From Neurospora tetraspora (taxonomy: Eukaryota > Ascomycota > Sordariomycetes > Sordariales > Sordariaceae), in assembly GCF_033439725.1 (NCBI RefSeq), contig NW_026944388.1, positions 3,286,001 through 3,350,000 on the forward strand: DNA of 64,000 nucleotides, in the 5' to 3' direction. Both the position numbers and the translations under genes were made by a program. The notes under the pieces are model-generated. The model had not been told where the DNA came from and ran no database searches. It was given only the letters and a program-made list of their open reading frames with translations. Within the stretch, counting starts at the first letter, position 1, and each line of letters starts with the position of its first letter. Shown piece after piece: positions 46,801 to 59,446 of the stretch.

Positions 46801-49139
46801 TTATAAAACTTATATTATAATTATAATTACGTAGCTAAAGTAAGAAAGGCGAAAGAAATATAACCTAAAAATATAAATGAGTTATTTTATCGGTTATTTA
46901 TTTTTATTTATCTACCGGATTTAAAATCTTTATAATAACCGTATTATTAATATTCGAAATGTAATTTTCAATAAAAATATTACCTTTACTAAAAACGTTT
47001 TTAAAAAAAAAAGCTAACTTTAAAGTTACATCTAACGAACTCGCTAACTTACTTAATAAAATAGATTAACTATATAAAATTTACAATTACTTCGGGAGCC
47101 GAATCGATTTCGAAGGCGCTTATATAACCGAACTTCCTAATAATCTACTATTATTAAATTTAATAGAAAGTAATAAAAAATTAGAAGGAGTTCCTAAACA
47201 TTATAATTTATTAAAAATATCCCTTAATTACATTCTTAATCATTACCTAACTCCTCCGGATTTATTACTGCCGTCTTCCTTTTTTACTAGTCTTTTTTAA
47301 AATTCTTATTTCAAAGAAAATATTATTATAAATAAATTTACTCTATAGAAGGCCGCCTTTAACGCTAAAAAACTTTATTAACTAATAGCTCTCTACCGAG
47401 GGTAAATAATTATTAAAGCCTAATTTAACCGTTTAATTAAGGATAATAAATTTAATAGTATGTATTGTTATAACCTTCCAAAATTTATTTACATACTATA
47501 AAGACCTCGATAACTACCTCTTTCGAGCCTAATTTCTAGCGGTTAAGTAAAAATATTTTAATAGTTATAGAGAGATAAAAATTTAGGTAGAAATCGACGC
47601 CGATAAACCTAAAACTCAAAGAAAATAAATATTTAATTATATATAGGTTTACGTATATAGATTTTATAAGAATAGTAAATTCAATAAAAATAAAGCGAAA
47701 CTCGTAATTAGAAGGGATTAATAGTAAAAGATAGGGTAAAAAATTTATAGTTCAACCTTCACTAGAAGATTATTTCGAACTATTATTATTATTACTATTC
47801 AGTTTAACTTCGAACTAATTTAATATAATACTATTAATACCTTTATTAATACTAATTTCAATAAGGAAATATTTATAAAAATACCGCTAAGGTATTAACA
47901 GAAGGGTAAAATATTAAGAATTTACAAAGTATTCTATAACCTATGCTAATTACTGTTACTATAATAACGCGAATTTATTAATACTTTTATTAATAATAAT
48001 TTTAAGCCTATACCCGAAGAGTATTATATTCTTATTAAAAACGGGATCTTTGTCTTCTATTACGTAGATAATATTATCTTCGCCTACCCCAAGCGATGAG
48101 AGATAGAAGTTTAGCAATATATGAGAGATTTGAAACGGCGATATTATTTTACTAGAAGTAATAAATTGTAATAATTCTTCGGTATCGAAATTATTAGAGA
48201 CTAGAAGGCTAGAAAAATATAATTATCCTAACGATTTTATTTCGAGAAGATTTAGAATTTTACTAATAATAAACGTATAATTTTCGTCCTTATAGTTAGT
48301 TAAGAATTAATACTATATAAAGATAAAGCATTAGGGAAATTAATTTGTCGATATTAAATTAAAGTCGGTTTAATACTATACGCCGCAGTTATTACTAAAT
48401 TAAATGTTACATTTATAATAAACTGACTAGTTCGATATAGTTATAACCCCAATTTAAATTATTATAAGGCAGCGAATAAGGTATTATATTATTTTTACTA
48501 TATTAGCGAACTAGCTTTAGCCTTTAGGGGTAATAACGTTCTCGAAGTTATTTTAAATACTTCTTTTACTAATAACCTTCTTAATCGAAAGAACTCTTAA
48601 GGATTTACTATTAAGTTCTTTGGTAGTCTTATATACTAGGGAGCAACTAAATAAGCAATAGTTATAATATTAATAATAAAAGTAGAACTATTAGCACTTA
48701 GAAATGTAGCTAAAGAGGCGATATTTACGACAAAGCTAATTAAACAATTAGTTTATTTTATCGATCCGATTCTTACTATTTAGTATAATAATTAGTAAAC
48801 GATTCGCTTCGTAATTGCTGAGAATAGCAAACTAAATACCAAGCTCCGTTATATCAATATCTACCGTTGTTAATTACGATAGGAAGTATAGGAAGGATAT
48901 ATTAAGGTTAAATATTATAAAACGATAAAGATGCCAGCAAATGGATTAACTAAAGTATTAACCGCTAATAAATATAAAGATTTTAGAAAATTGTTATGTA
49001 TAGAGTCTATTAGAGATGTCAATATAGATAAAAAGGAAAGGAAATACGTAGATTTAGATATAATTAAAGATTAAACTAGGAATGGCTTTATATAATTAGT
49101 AATTTCATTTAGCTTTGCTTTAATACCTTTAGTTGAGGG

Positions 49140-49341
49140 TATCATAGGGCTAAGGCCCGGGCTATAGCGCTCTAGTTATTGACTAGAGCTATTATAAGGC
49201 GCCGTAGCTATATTTATATAGCCCCTATTAAAACCTCGTATCTTCGGTAGAGCCGCCTCTTAAATGGAATTTTCCTTCTTTATAGAACCTTAATTAAGCT
49301 ATATGACTAGTACTTGTATTAACCGTACTATCTTCATTATA
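49140..49341 (+). repeat. Left LTR of the gypsy fossil
   Basis: 202 bp, beginning TATCATAGGGCTAAGGCCC and ending TTCATTATA. Confidence 0.9.
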
Positions 49342-52300
49342 TTAAGTTCTATTATAATAAACCCAATAGAATAGGATAAATAACCGCTATAATAATAATA
49401 ATAAAGCTTACCTAATTAAATAGCCGTAGTTAGAATTCCTATAGAACTTTCCGCTGCTATAGCCGCCGCAGCTATAGAATAAGAAGAAGCTACGAGGAGA
49501 AAAGCCATACATTTCGTATAAAAGAAGGAAAATTTCATCAAGACGCTATTTACTAGTAACGTATTCGCTCAAATAGTAAAAATAGCGCTTAATATACAAT
49601 TTACTATTTAAAATTAATAGAACCCCTTTAATATTAATATAATTATTATAATAATTACTATTACCCTAAGCGTTACAATCGGTACTATATAAGAAGCCGT
49701 TTCCTATTATAATTTAAACGTAAGAATATCCGTTAGCCGAAATAAGATAGAACCCCTTCTATATTTAATTTTTATATTACCCGATTACGCCTTATATATA
49801 AAGAAAAGAGGTTGGCGGGAACTATTATTAGTAATAAATTAAATTAATTAATATTATTAGACACCTTCCCGGCTGATAAAATAGTTAAAGTAGAAGCTTT
49901 TTAGCGCTATAGTAGTATTAACGGTACTTATAAACTTAAGGATTTTTTTAACTACCTCGAACTAATTTTCGGTAATAAAAACGAAAACAAATTAATCCTA
50001 ACCTACTTATATACTATATAATAGAGAGAGAACTAATCTTTATCGGATTAATTGCTTATATTCGAAGAGAATTTTTCAAAAATTAAAAGTTTTTATTTAG
50101 GAAAATAAATCTAAACTAACCTAGTTAGAAATTTCTATATTTAATATTCTCTATAACTAATTAATTATAATCGATATACCCGAAATTTACGACTTTTATA
50201 TTGAGTAGTTAAAAGATATTACGCAAAAGTTTAAAATTAACAAAATTTTCCGTAATATTAGGGGTAATAGTAAAGGATACGGTAATTGTCGCTAGAACTC
50301 CCTTTCTTAGCGCGACCTTACCCTTACCTTTAAATACCCTAAAAATATAAATAGTAATATTACAATGGGCTATATTAAAATAAAGGGCAATTTTAGTAAT
50401 AAGGACGCTAAATATATTAAATAAGTTTTCTAGAATAAAAAAGATAAATACTATATTTTAAATTTCTATTTCCGTTATGGAGTTAATAAGTATATAGTTG
50501 GTAATTATATATATTAACCTGTATAACGTCCTCCTATTAATATTAAATCTACTACAATTAAATTTAAGGTTGAATTTATGTTGGAAAATAATAATAAATA
50601 TTTTTCTTTTAAAGAATTGGAAAAAAAGTAATTCCCTTGCAAAACCGAATAAAAGAGTACTTTAAAATGCTAAGTAAAGAAGTAGGAATTGAGAGCTTCC
50701 TAGGACTTATAGAAATAAATGTTATTAAAATACCTATCGTTATTAATAATAAAAATTATTTCTATACCTTCGTCGATAAAAGTTGCTAATACTATACTAT
50801 AAGTAGTAAAAATATTATTGAAAAATTGAAAATTCCCGTTATACCTATACTTAAAAAATAAGTACGAAGAGCCTTAGTAGAAATAGAAGGGGCGTAAATT
50901 AATAGGATTATTTATTTTAGGGTAAATATTTATAAATATAAATTTATTATTTATATTTACGTAGTTCTTAAGCTAGAATTCCCTATTATTTTTGGGGAAA
51001 TTATAATTAACTACTATAAAAGCCTACTTTATTCCTTATAAATATGAATTTTATAGCCGGTTATTAAATCCTATACTTAGGATATTCCCTAAAGAATTTT
51101 TCCCTAAAGGCTAAGGAATTTCAAGAAGTAGTATATTATTTAATAACTATATTCGTAACTATAATAAATAAGATTAGGAAGAAGAGCGGCTAGTAAGCTA
51201 CGGAATTAACGATATTCGTAGTAAGTTTGCGAAATATTAAAAAGGCTTTCAAGCTTAAGGTCGGTATAATAAATAAAGAATTACGAAAAATAATTCTTAT
51301 AGAAATATACAATTACTTATCCGTTTAGAAATAAGAGGAGGTTAATAAGGTTAATCCTAACCGCTTAGGTATTGATTATAAAATCGAACTTAAGAAAGAT
51401 AAAAACGGTAAGGAGCCGCCTCTCCCTTATAATTACCTTTATAATATATTACGAAAAAAGTTCTTAGTATTGAAGAAAACCTTTAGAAATTTTTTCGATA
51501 AGGGTTTTATTTATACTAATAATTTAATTACTATTACGCTAATTATCTTTATTAGGAAGCCGGAAGGAAGTCTTCGGTTCTACTACGACTATAGAATTCT
51601 TGATACTATTATTAGAATAGACTGGTACCTATTACCCTTAATTAAAAAAATATTCAAAGTTATTACTAAAGTAAAATAGTTTACTAAAATAGATATCGTA
51701 TAAGCTTTCTGTAAAATCCGTATAGCCGAAGGAGAAGAAGGGAAGACGGTATTTCGAATTCGATATAGGTTATTTATGTAGTTAATTATATTTTTCGGAT
51801 TATTAGGAATACCGGTGATATTTTAATAGTATATTAATAATATTCTAGGGAAATATTTCGATAACTTTACTTCAATATATATAGACGATATGCTAATTTT
51901 TTTATTAAATTCTAAAGTAAATTATTTAGCTAAAGTATACAAAATTATTAAATGTATAATTATCATTAAGTTCTACTTAGACCTTAAGAAATACGAATTC
52001 GCAATAAAGAATATTAAATATTTAAATTTTATTATTATTGTAGGTATTAGTATTTAAATAGACCCGGAGAAGATTAGAGCGATTATTGAATAGGAAGTAC
52101 TTACGTTTTAAAAAGGGGTATAAAGTTTCTTTAGGTTTACTAATTATTACCGAATATTCGTTAAAAACTTCTTTTTAGTTGTAAGACTACTAATAACCCT
52201 TACGGGCAAGGGGGTCCCCTTTGAATAGACCGAATAGTACGATGTAGCTTTTAAGAAATTAAAATAATTATTTACTAAAATCATCATTTTTACCTAGTAG

Positions 52301-53916
52301 GATCCCAATTTACCTACTTTCTTAGAAGTAAATTATAGTAGGTATAATCTCGGTAGTATCCTTACTCAAAAAGGATAGGTAGAAAATAGCGGTTATTTAT
52401 TACTCTTAGAAATTTACCCCCGTTGAACGCAATTACCCTATTTATAATAAAGAGATATTCGCAATTATTAAATATATAAAGGAGTGGTCTACGGAATTTA
52501 AGAAGTATAAGAAATTTATTATCGTTACTAATTACTATAATTTTAAATACTTGATAGAGAGGTAGAAGCTCTTTAAATAATAGGCGCGATAAGTTAAGTT
52601 TCTCTTACGGTTCAATTTTAAAATCCTCTACTACCTAGGGAAGTTTATTGTAATTCTTAATACTCTATCCCGTCGGGACTAGAACCGTCCTAACGAAGAA
52701 GACGTAGAAGCTAAGGAAATATAATTAATTCCTTAATCCGCTCTTAAAAACTAGTTTGGTATAATCGCTTCCTCTATTATAGCGGAGGAAGACGTAAAGG
52801 TATTTAAAAATTTAAATTTGCAATAGCTTTTCGAGAAAGTCTCCTAAAAAGATGAGGTCTACTAAATTGTCCGCTAAGCTATTATTAATAAAGATAGGAC
52901 CTTCCTAGCTTCTACGTAGGGTTTAAAAGTTTAATTCGGTAAATATACTATTAACGGGCTTAGTAAATTATATTATAGAGGCCGTATTTAGATTTTAAAA
53001 GCTTCTACTATTATTAAAGTTATAACCCTATATATATTCCTAAAAGACGTTAAAAAAATATTCTCCGTACTCGTATTATTTAAAAAAATATATAATTCGA
53101 AGGCTCTTAGGCACCTCGGAAGAGAAAGTACTATTCATATTGTAAATAGAGATTTCTATTAAATATTAATAAGTACTTATATCCGTTGGTTCTTAGCCAA
53201 TTACAATATTTGTAGTAAGGTAAAATATTAAAAAAATTAGAAAAGAAGGTTATTAAAGCCTCTTCCTATCCTAAATTAATTCTTTAGAGACATTTAAATA
53301 GACTTTATTATTAATCTCGCCCTTATAAGAAGCTACATTAACTTCCTTATTATTAAAAATAAATTTAGTAAATCAATAATTCTAAAGCTAATACCCTCTA
53401 TAGAAGTAAAAGTAATAGCGGAAACTTTCTTTAAATGCTTCGTACAATATTATAAGTAGCCGCAATTTACTGTTAATAATAGGGGTATTAATTAGACTAG
53501 CTGATTTTAGAACTATTTTTATAATTTACTAGGTATCGATTAATTCTTAAGCACCGCTTTTTACCCCTAAACCAACGGTAGCTTCGAAAGAATAAACTAG
53601 GAAGTATAAACCTTCTTAAGATTTTTTGTTAATTATACCTAAAACGATTAGGATTATTAATACCTAATAATATAATTAATAATTAATAATTAAATTAATA
53701 CCTCTATTAATATATTTCTATTCTTTACTACTTATAATTATTATCTGCAATCCCTAGTAGCCTTAGTAATTCCCCTAGTAAAAGTAAATTTGAAGAACCT
53801 GCAAGCAAAAACTAAGGATTATGTCGTAATATTATAATAAATTACAGATATACATTAAGCAACTATCGTAGTTTCTATATAAGAATAAGAACGTTTCGCT
53901 AACTGTAAGAAGCAAT

Positions 53917-54208
53917 TGTCATAGGGCTAGAGCCCAAGGGTTAAACTTAGCTAATGCCAAGCCGTATCCTACATTATCGATAAGGAGCCTACCTTATTGA
54001 TAGGGAGCCTGCCTTATCGATAGAGATACGAGCCTTCTAATTGGCCAGACCCGCATAACTACCTAGCCCGTACGCTCCAAGCGACCTATATAAAACCTTC
54101 TCTTAACTACACCCTTCTAATATAATCCTTTCTTTTCCTCTTTATTAAATATAGTATTTCAACCTTACACGGCTACTCGCTGTGCCTTACTCTTGCAGAC
54201 CCGTTATA
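53917..54208 (+). repeat. Left LTR of the small element
   Basis: 292 bp; contains an extra copy of a roughly 21-bp GATAGGGAGCCT-type tandem unit compared with the right LTR. Confidence 0.88.
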
Positions 54209-55518
54209 TTATATTTAACCTTCTTTTTCAATACTCCGTTGCATTTACTATTCTCTCGCAAACACGCCCAAAGAGTCTCCCTCTCCATACTACTCTTATC
54301 TCCCTTAGCAATAGCACCCCTTCTTCTACGTCTCTTATATCGCCTCCTTTTTACTGGTACACTAGAAGAGTCTTTACTACTCTTATAATCCCTAGCGATA
54401 CTCTTCTCGCTCGATCTACCCCGTTCGTTTACAATCTACCCTAATTTCAACCGCTACTACCCGGACTCCCATCCCTTTCAATAACAGCACTACTCCAAGA
54501 TTTTGAACGTTCAAACCTCTACGTAAATAGACTCACCTTTTATAATATAAACTCATCACCTACCTTTTGCCCACTATTAAATACTTTAATAGTAATATTT
54601 TTCTTTTAGCTTCTACCTCTACTAGGTATACCCGGTTAAAGACGCTTAAAATACCGAATTAGCGTCGTTAGGAAAGCTCTAAATTCTATTCAAATAAAGA
54701 AATAGAGCAAGAAAGAGGGTAATAGTAGTAGTAATTCTAATTTAGGGAGTAATCTTAATTGCATAAAATAAAATTAATCTATTTCGACCCGGTAGGGACT
54801 CAAACGGTTACGATAGCAATAATTTACAAAAAGAGGTCTTATTAAACAATAATTTTATTAAAAGTATTAACCTCGATAGAGACGCCCTAATAAAACTACA
54901 GTAGAGGGAGGTCTATAAATCTGTAAAGGAAGGACCTCTATAATTATTTAAATATAGTACCTATTAATCAAGAGTTAATTAATCTTATTCTACCCCTCTA
55001 CGCATATCTTTAGGAGAATTTATTATAATATACAACCGTAGAAAGGCGGTAAATATTATATTTTATAGGTATAAGGATTACTAAACTATTTTTATAGCGG
55101 TAAAAATAAAGTTCTTACTAGTAGGAGAAGCAAAACAATACGAAGTATTAGGTGATAGCCTTATTTTAACTATCTCCGGCACTAATTACTAATATATTAT
55201 AGCAAAAGAGAAATCCCTAATAGGCAAGGTCTAAAAATATCCCTTAATTTAGTCTTAGTTCCCATATACTAAAAACAATTCCGTAAAGGTAAGTATCTAA
55301 TAGGGCACCGCCGACTCGGGTAGTAAGCAAGTAATCGTATAACGTTTATTTAGGGGCTTAAATAGAAATATTCGTTTTAATATTATTAATTTCTTCCCCA
55401 TTTAAATAGGCATTTAATTAAGAGCAGTTATTAATAAATTTCGTTACCTTTGTATAATTAGCTGTACTTAATGCTTTATACAGTGGACCGCCTTTTTTAA
55501 GGGGGAGTAGGGGGGTAA

Positions 55519-55789
55519 TATTATGGGGCTAGAGCCCAGGGGTTAAACTTGGCTAATACCAAGCCGTATTCTATATTATCAATAGGGAGCCTACTTTATC
55601 GATAGGAATGCGAGCCTTCAAATTTCTAGACCCGTATGACTGCCTGGCCCGTACGCTCCAAGCGACCTATACAAAACCTTCTCTTAACTGTACCCTTCTG
55701 GTGCAATCCTTCCTTTTCCTCTTTATTAAATATAGCATTTCAACCTTACACAACTGCTCGCTGTGCCTTACTCTTGCAGACCCATTACA
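55519..55789 (+). repeat. Right LTR of the small element
   Basis: 271 bp, ending CCCATTACA; collinear with the left copy apart from the missing tandem unit. Confidence 0.88.
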
Positions 55790-57381
55790 TAATTAATTAA
55801 GGTCTTTAAAGTAAGGGATAAAGTTTGGCTAAATTTTAAGAATTTTACTATAGTACGCCCTAAGAAAAAGTTCGATTGGGTTTATACGAAGTATATAGTA
55901 TTTAAATTTCTTAGCCCTTTTGTAATAGAATTCTCTAACCTCTCTTTAAGGGTCTTTAATAAATTTTATATAGATTTATTTAGGAAGGCTCGCGATAACC
56001 CTCTACCAGACTAAATTACTACCGACTCTTAACTATTAACTATTATAGTAAATAGAGAAAAAGAGTACTTCGTAAATAAAATCCTTTACTATACGACTAA
56101 AAAAAGTCGTAGAATAATTTTAATTAATTAAATTAGTTGGGTATAATAGTTTTGGGAATTATTAGAAGAGTTCGCCAATACGGCAGCTTTAAACCGTTTC
56201 AAAGCGAAATATAGCCTAACCGATATCAATAATAGATTAATCGAATATTTTAATATAGAATATATAAAGTAATAGAAACGGTAGTAAAGGAAGAAAAAAG
56301 GAGGGTAGCAAATATCGATTCTAAATTTCTTTAATTTTTCTTCAGCATTTTATGCTTCTAATTATTCTTAATCTCTATAGCCTCTAATCGCTTTTTAAAT
56401 AATTCGAAGCGAACTATTAGTTCTATTATAATAAGTTTTCTAAAAAGGAGGGCGGGGGTCGGTGAAGCGGCCGGGGTAATAGGAGCGGTAAGGGTCGGGG
56501 GAACGGTAATAGCGTTGCCGGGGACCGAAAGGAAGTAGCTATATTCTTATTTAGAAATTTTAATTAACCGAAATTTATTTTTATTAAAGTAAATAAAAAA
56601 AAAGAAATTTACGAAAAAATAGCGCTATCTTTATATAATTCGGCGGCGTAGCGTTAAATAATTATAATTTTATAAATATACCCGAAAGCTTTTATCTTCT
56701 CTTTATTAAAAGTCGCCGGTTCTTAAATTATAGTAAACTTTTAGGTTAAGGACGAAGCCCAGTCGTACCGTTTATTATTATTATAGTAAATTATATACGC
56801 TTAATTTCTGGGCTTAGTATAGTATTCGTACGGGACGTTCAAATACGAAATGTATGGAACTTTAAAGAAGTTACAATCTACTTAAAAAATAAATAAAATT
56901 AATAATAATTTTTTAAAATAGAAATAATAAGGAAGATTTACTAATAAGTATTCAAATTTAATAAATTTAAACTTCTTAAGGGTAGCGACGGGGTTTTTAA
57001 TATACCTGTAACGGATGGCAGCCTCTTAGGAGGGGGATTAGGAGCTACGTAATAACGGTAAAGACGAAGCCTCGCTCTCAAACGGCTCAAATGGAAATAG
57101 GAATAATTCGGACGAAATTAAATAAAGTTTTTACTTTAATTAGGAAGGGTAGGCGAGGAATTAGTTAGGGGATAGTAATATTTATTTTAAGAGTTTAAGT
57201 AACAATTAGAGAAAAAAAAGGAAAGGAGAGAAAAAGGGAAAAGAAGTTGGAGGAGGGGTTTTTATATATAATTCTAAAAGTACGTATATACGTATACTAT
57301 TGCCTACTGCCTATTACCTTCGTCGGTCGAAATAAAAAGAACGAACGCGTAGAGGGGTAGGAGGAGGGAGGAGGGAGGTAA

Positions 57382-57583
57382 TATTATAGGGCTAAGGTCC
57401 GGGCTATAACACTCTAATTATCGACTAGAATTATTATAAGGCGCCGTGGCTATATTTGTACAGCCCCTATTAAAACTTCATATCCCCAGTAGAGCCGCCT
57501 TTTAGATAGAACTTTCCTTCTTTATAAAACCTTAATTAAGCTATACGACCAACACTTGTATTAACCATACTGTCCCCATTATA
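57382..57583 (+). repeat. Right LTR of the gypsy fossil
   Basis: 202 bp, collinear with the left copy; most differences are transitions. It ends nine bases before the outer copia's right LTR. Confidence 0.9.
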
Positions 57584-57592
57584 AAGGGGGTG

Positions 57593-57875
57593 TATTAGAT
57601 TATTAGAGCATATATAGATGGCCAGACTTCTGGTCTAATATATGCCTCCCTATTTATATAACCTTATATACTGTATATAGTGTAAGAATCCCCTTATAAC
57701 TATGGCTCGATAACTGGGCTGTCTAACGATATTATTGCATGAGGACTAGCCTCCTGGAATCTCTGGTCCTTGTATTTAAACCCTAGCACCCTCGAAGAGG
57801 ACTGGGACAAGGATTACCAGAATGAATCACTTCTTACTGTATATCTCTTTGACCCACTTTACGTGCTTTCTGACA
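57593..57875 (+). repeat. Right LTR of the outer copia fossil
   Basis: 283 bp, ending TTTCTGACA. It keeps far more G and C than the left copy, so decay has been unequal at the two ends. Confidence 0.9.
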
Positions 57876-57880
57876 AAAGC

Positions 57881-59446
57881 AAACTACACCGCGCGAACCA
57901 AACACGCCCTTGGAGAAGAGTGTCGATTCAGCGAAAGCTGTCAGGGTACTCGTCAGGTCTACAAAATCGACCTCTGACTAGCGGGCGGGCCCTGACGAGT
58001 AGGGGACCTGATGGAAGAGAGGTGACGTTCCTGGCGTTCCAGTGGAAGAGCCACCTCCCGCAGCGGAGCATCAAGCATCATCCTTGCCTAAAGAAGCTTA
58101 GCGCAGAGATCTCGTCTGTTGCTTGAAGCGTGCTCGCGTGCGTGCATTCGGGGCGTTCTTTGCAGGAGAGCGGCATTGAGAGGAGCTGTGGGAAATGGGC
58201 TCTGACGGATCAAAAATGAAGTCATATTCGGGCAGCTCATCCGAGCTTGGGGATTTGTGCACGCTGCACAGTAGCAGGGCGGTATCAGATGGCAGTACAA
58301 GGAAGACAGATGCCGTGGATGCGTTTCTTTATTAACGCCCGCGGGCGGAACGACAGATGCCCCACTATCGAGACTGGTGGGCACCCACAGTGCTGGGACC
58401 CGGACCCGGCCTACCCGTGGCCCGGGGGCTCTCTGTCGATTTGAAAGCGGGAACTTGTCCTGCCAGGCCTCCCTCGCCATCCAATTCCGAGCCCAAGCAG
58501 GCGGGTCAAGCAAAAGGACGGGAAGGGACGGACAGCGGGCTTGACGGGAACTCCAGGGCTGCAGTCATCATCATTCCAAGCCTTGCAAGTCTTCCAGGGC
58601 ATTGCCATTCATTGGATCGTCCCTCATTGCGAGTGGAATGGCGAATGGCGATGCGCTAGTGCAAAAGACCGTGGAATTCAGGAGTCGCGGAAATTTACAT
58701 AGACGCACAGCGCGGTGGAAGCGGTGGAATTGGGGGGGATCCATTTCGTCAATTTCCCTCCTGAGTAAGCCAGCCGGAAACCAACCAAAACGAGAGCCAG
58801 ATTCAACTAGTCAGGAACACTTCACGTACGCCTGTCTCTTTTTCCCTTTTTCCCGTCTTCAGAACCCATTCTCGAGCACCTGCCCTTTTGCCTGTCTATC
58901 TTTTGTAACACCACGTTGCTCTTCGTCGGCATTGTTGACAGCATCATTCTATCCCCCATCCAGCCAGCCATCACCAACACTGAGCTTCAAGCATCCTTAC
59001 AGTGTGCGCGCCGCATTCAGGAGTACTGCCAAGTTTTAGTGAGTAACGTACCTCAGCCTGGCCAGGTACCTTTGTACAGGTAGCTTCCCTTCACAGTCGC
59101 AGACGAACGACAGCGTAGCTCCGTAATTACGTCTTCGACTCGACGGTCACCCTACGGATTCGAGTACTTGTCCGTCTACCATCCGAACAGCTACACTAAC
59201 CACCTTGTCCCTACAGCACGACAGCACGGCAGACAGCACCGTAACATCACGACTCCGAATCTCCAACGTATCTTGACTACTACCTCTACGGCCAGCGGCA
59301 CGACCGGGCGCATTCCATACTCGACACTCGATAGTCAAACAAACCCAACCCGCTTTCGTACCGTTCGAACATGGCATGCTTCACCAATACATTGCGCGAC
59401 TGAGAAAGAATCCTAGGCCGGCTACGCGCCTGGCACTGCATCGACA
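57881..59446. other. Upstream region of FMP27
   Basis: Normal composition returns immediately after the fossil block. An 11-bp inverted repeat (TACTCGTCAGG at 57947, complement at 57991) can form a hairpin. The last kilobase is C/T-rich leader-like DNA. A candidate leader intron runs from GTGAGT at 59039 to TTCACAG ending at 59096 (58 bases). No other gene is recognised. Confidence 0.4.

Larger units (their letters stand above)
53917..55789 (+). mobile_element. Small non-autonomous LTR element nested in the gypsy integrase region
   Basis: LTRs of 292 bp (53917-54208) and 271 bp (55519-55789) enclose about 1.3 kb with no recognisable reverse transcriptase, integrase or protease. The total of 1.87 kb fits a TRIM/LARD-like non-autonomous element. 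CAAT before it and TAAT after it fit a short target duplication with one transition. The gypsy integrase C-terminal region resumes directly after the insertion. This is the youngest of the three layers, yet it too is AT-shifted and decayed. Its LTR start (TGTCATAGGGCTAGAGCCC) closely resembles that of its gypsy host. Confidence 0.85.
49140..57583 (+). mobile_element. Ty3/gypsy chromovirus fossil nested in the outer copia element
   Basis: LTRs of 202 bp at 49140-49341 and 57382-57583; flanks GAGGG and AAGGG (49135-49139 and 57584-57588) fit a 5-bp duplication with one transition. Total span is 8444 bp including an inner insertion; about 6.6 kb without it. Decayed parts in gypsy order on the plus strand are gag and protease at about 49.8-51.0 kb, reverse transcriptase at 51.4-52.0 kb with YIDD near 51880, RNase H at 52.2-52.6 kb, and integrase from about 52.8 kb to 53.9 kb. 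Integrase continues after the insertion at 55.79-56.0 kb, and a C-terminal chromodomain lies at about 56.06-56.27 kb (YFVNKIL...WELLEEF-like). RT before integrase plus the chromodomain identify a chromovirus. Heavily broken and AT-rich; younger than its copia host. Confidence 0.9.
43610..57875 (+). mobile_element. Outer Ty1/copia fossil hosting two later insertions
   Basis: LTRs of about 284 bp at 43610-43893 and 57593-57875 are flanked by a perfect 5-bp duplication AAAGC (43605-43609 and 57876-57880). The copia interior occupies 43894-49139 plus a few bases before the right LTR; the remainder is a gypsy insertion. The interior is very AT-rich and heavily broken. Traces in copia order on the plus strand are gag at about 44.0-45.5 kb, integrase near 46-46.7 kb, reverse transcriptase at about 47.3-48.2 kb with a YVDD-type box near 48060, and RNase H at about 48.6-48.9 kb with a TEAE-like box. 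It is the oldest layer of the stack. Without the inserts it would be about 5.8 kb, normal for the family. Confidence 0.9.

Noticed and set aside
51470-51679. Short open stretch with reverse-transcriptase similarity
   Set aside because: A remnant of the gypsy fossil, not a host gene; covered by the element entry.
57947-58001. 11-bp inverted repeat as a transposon or terminator
   Set aside because: Isolated hairpin with no further symmetry, T-run or duplication; kept only as a note in the gap entry.
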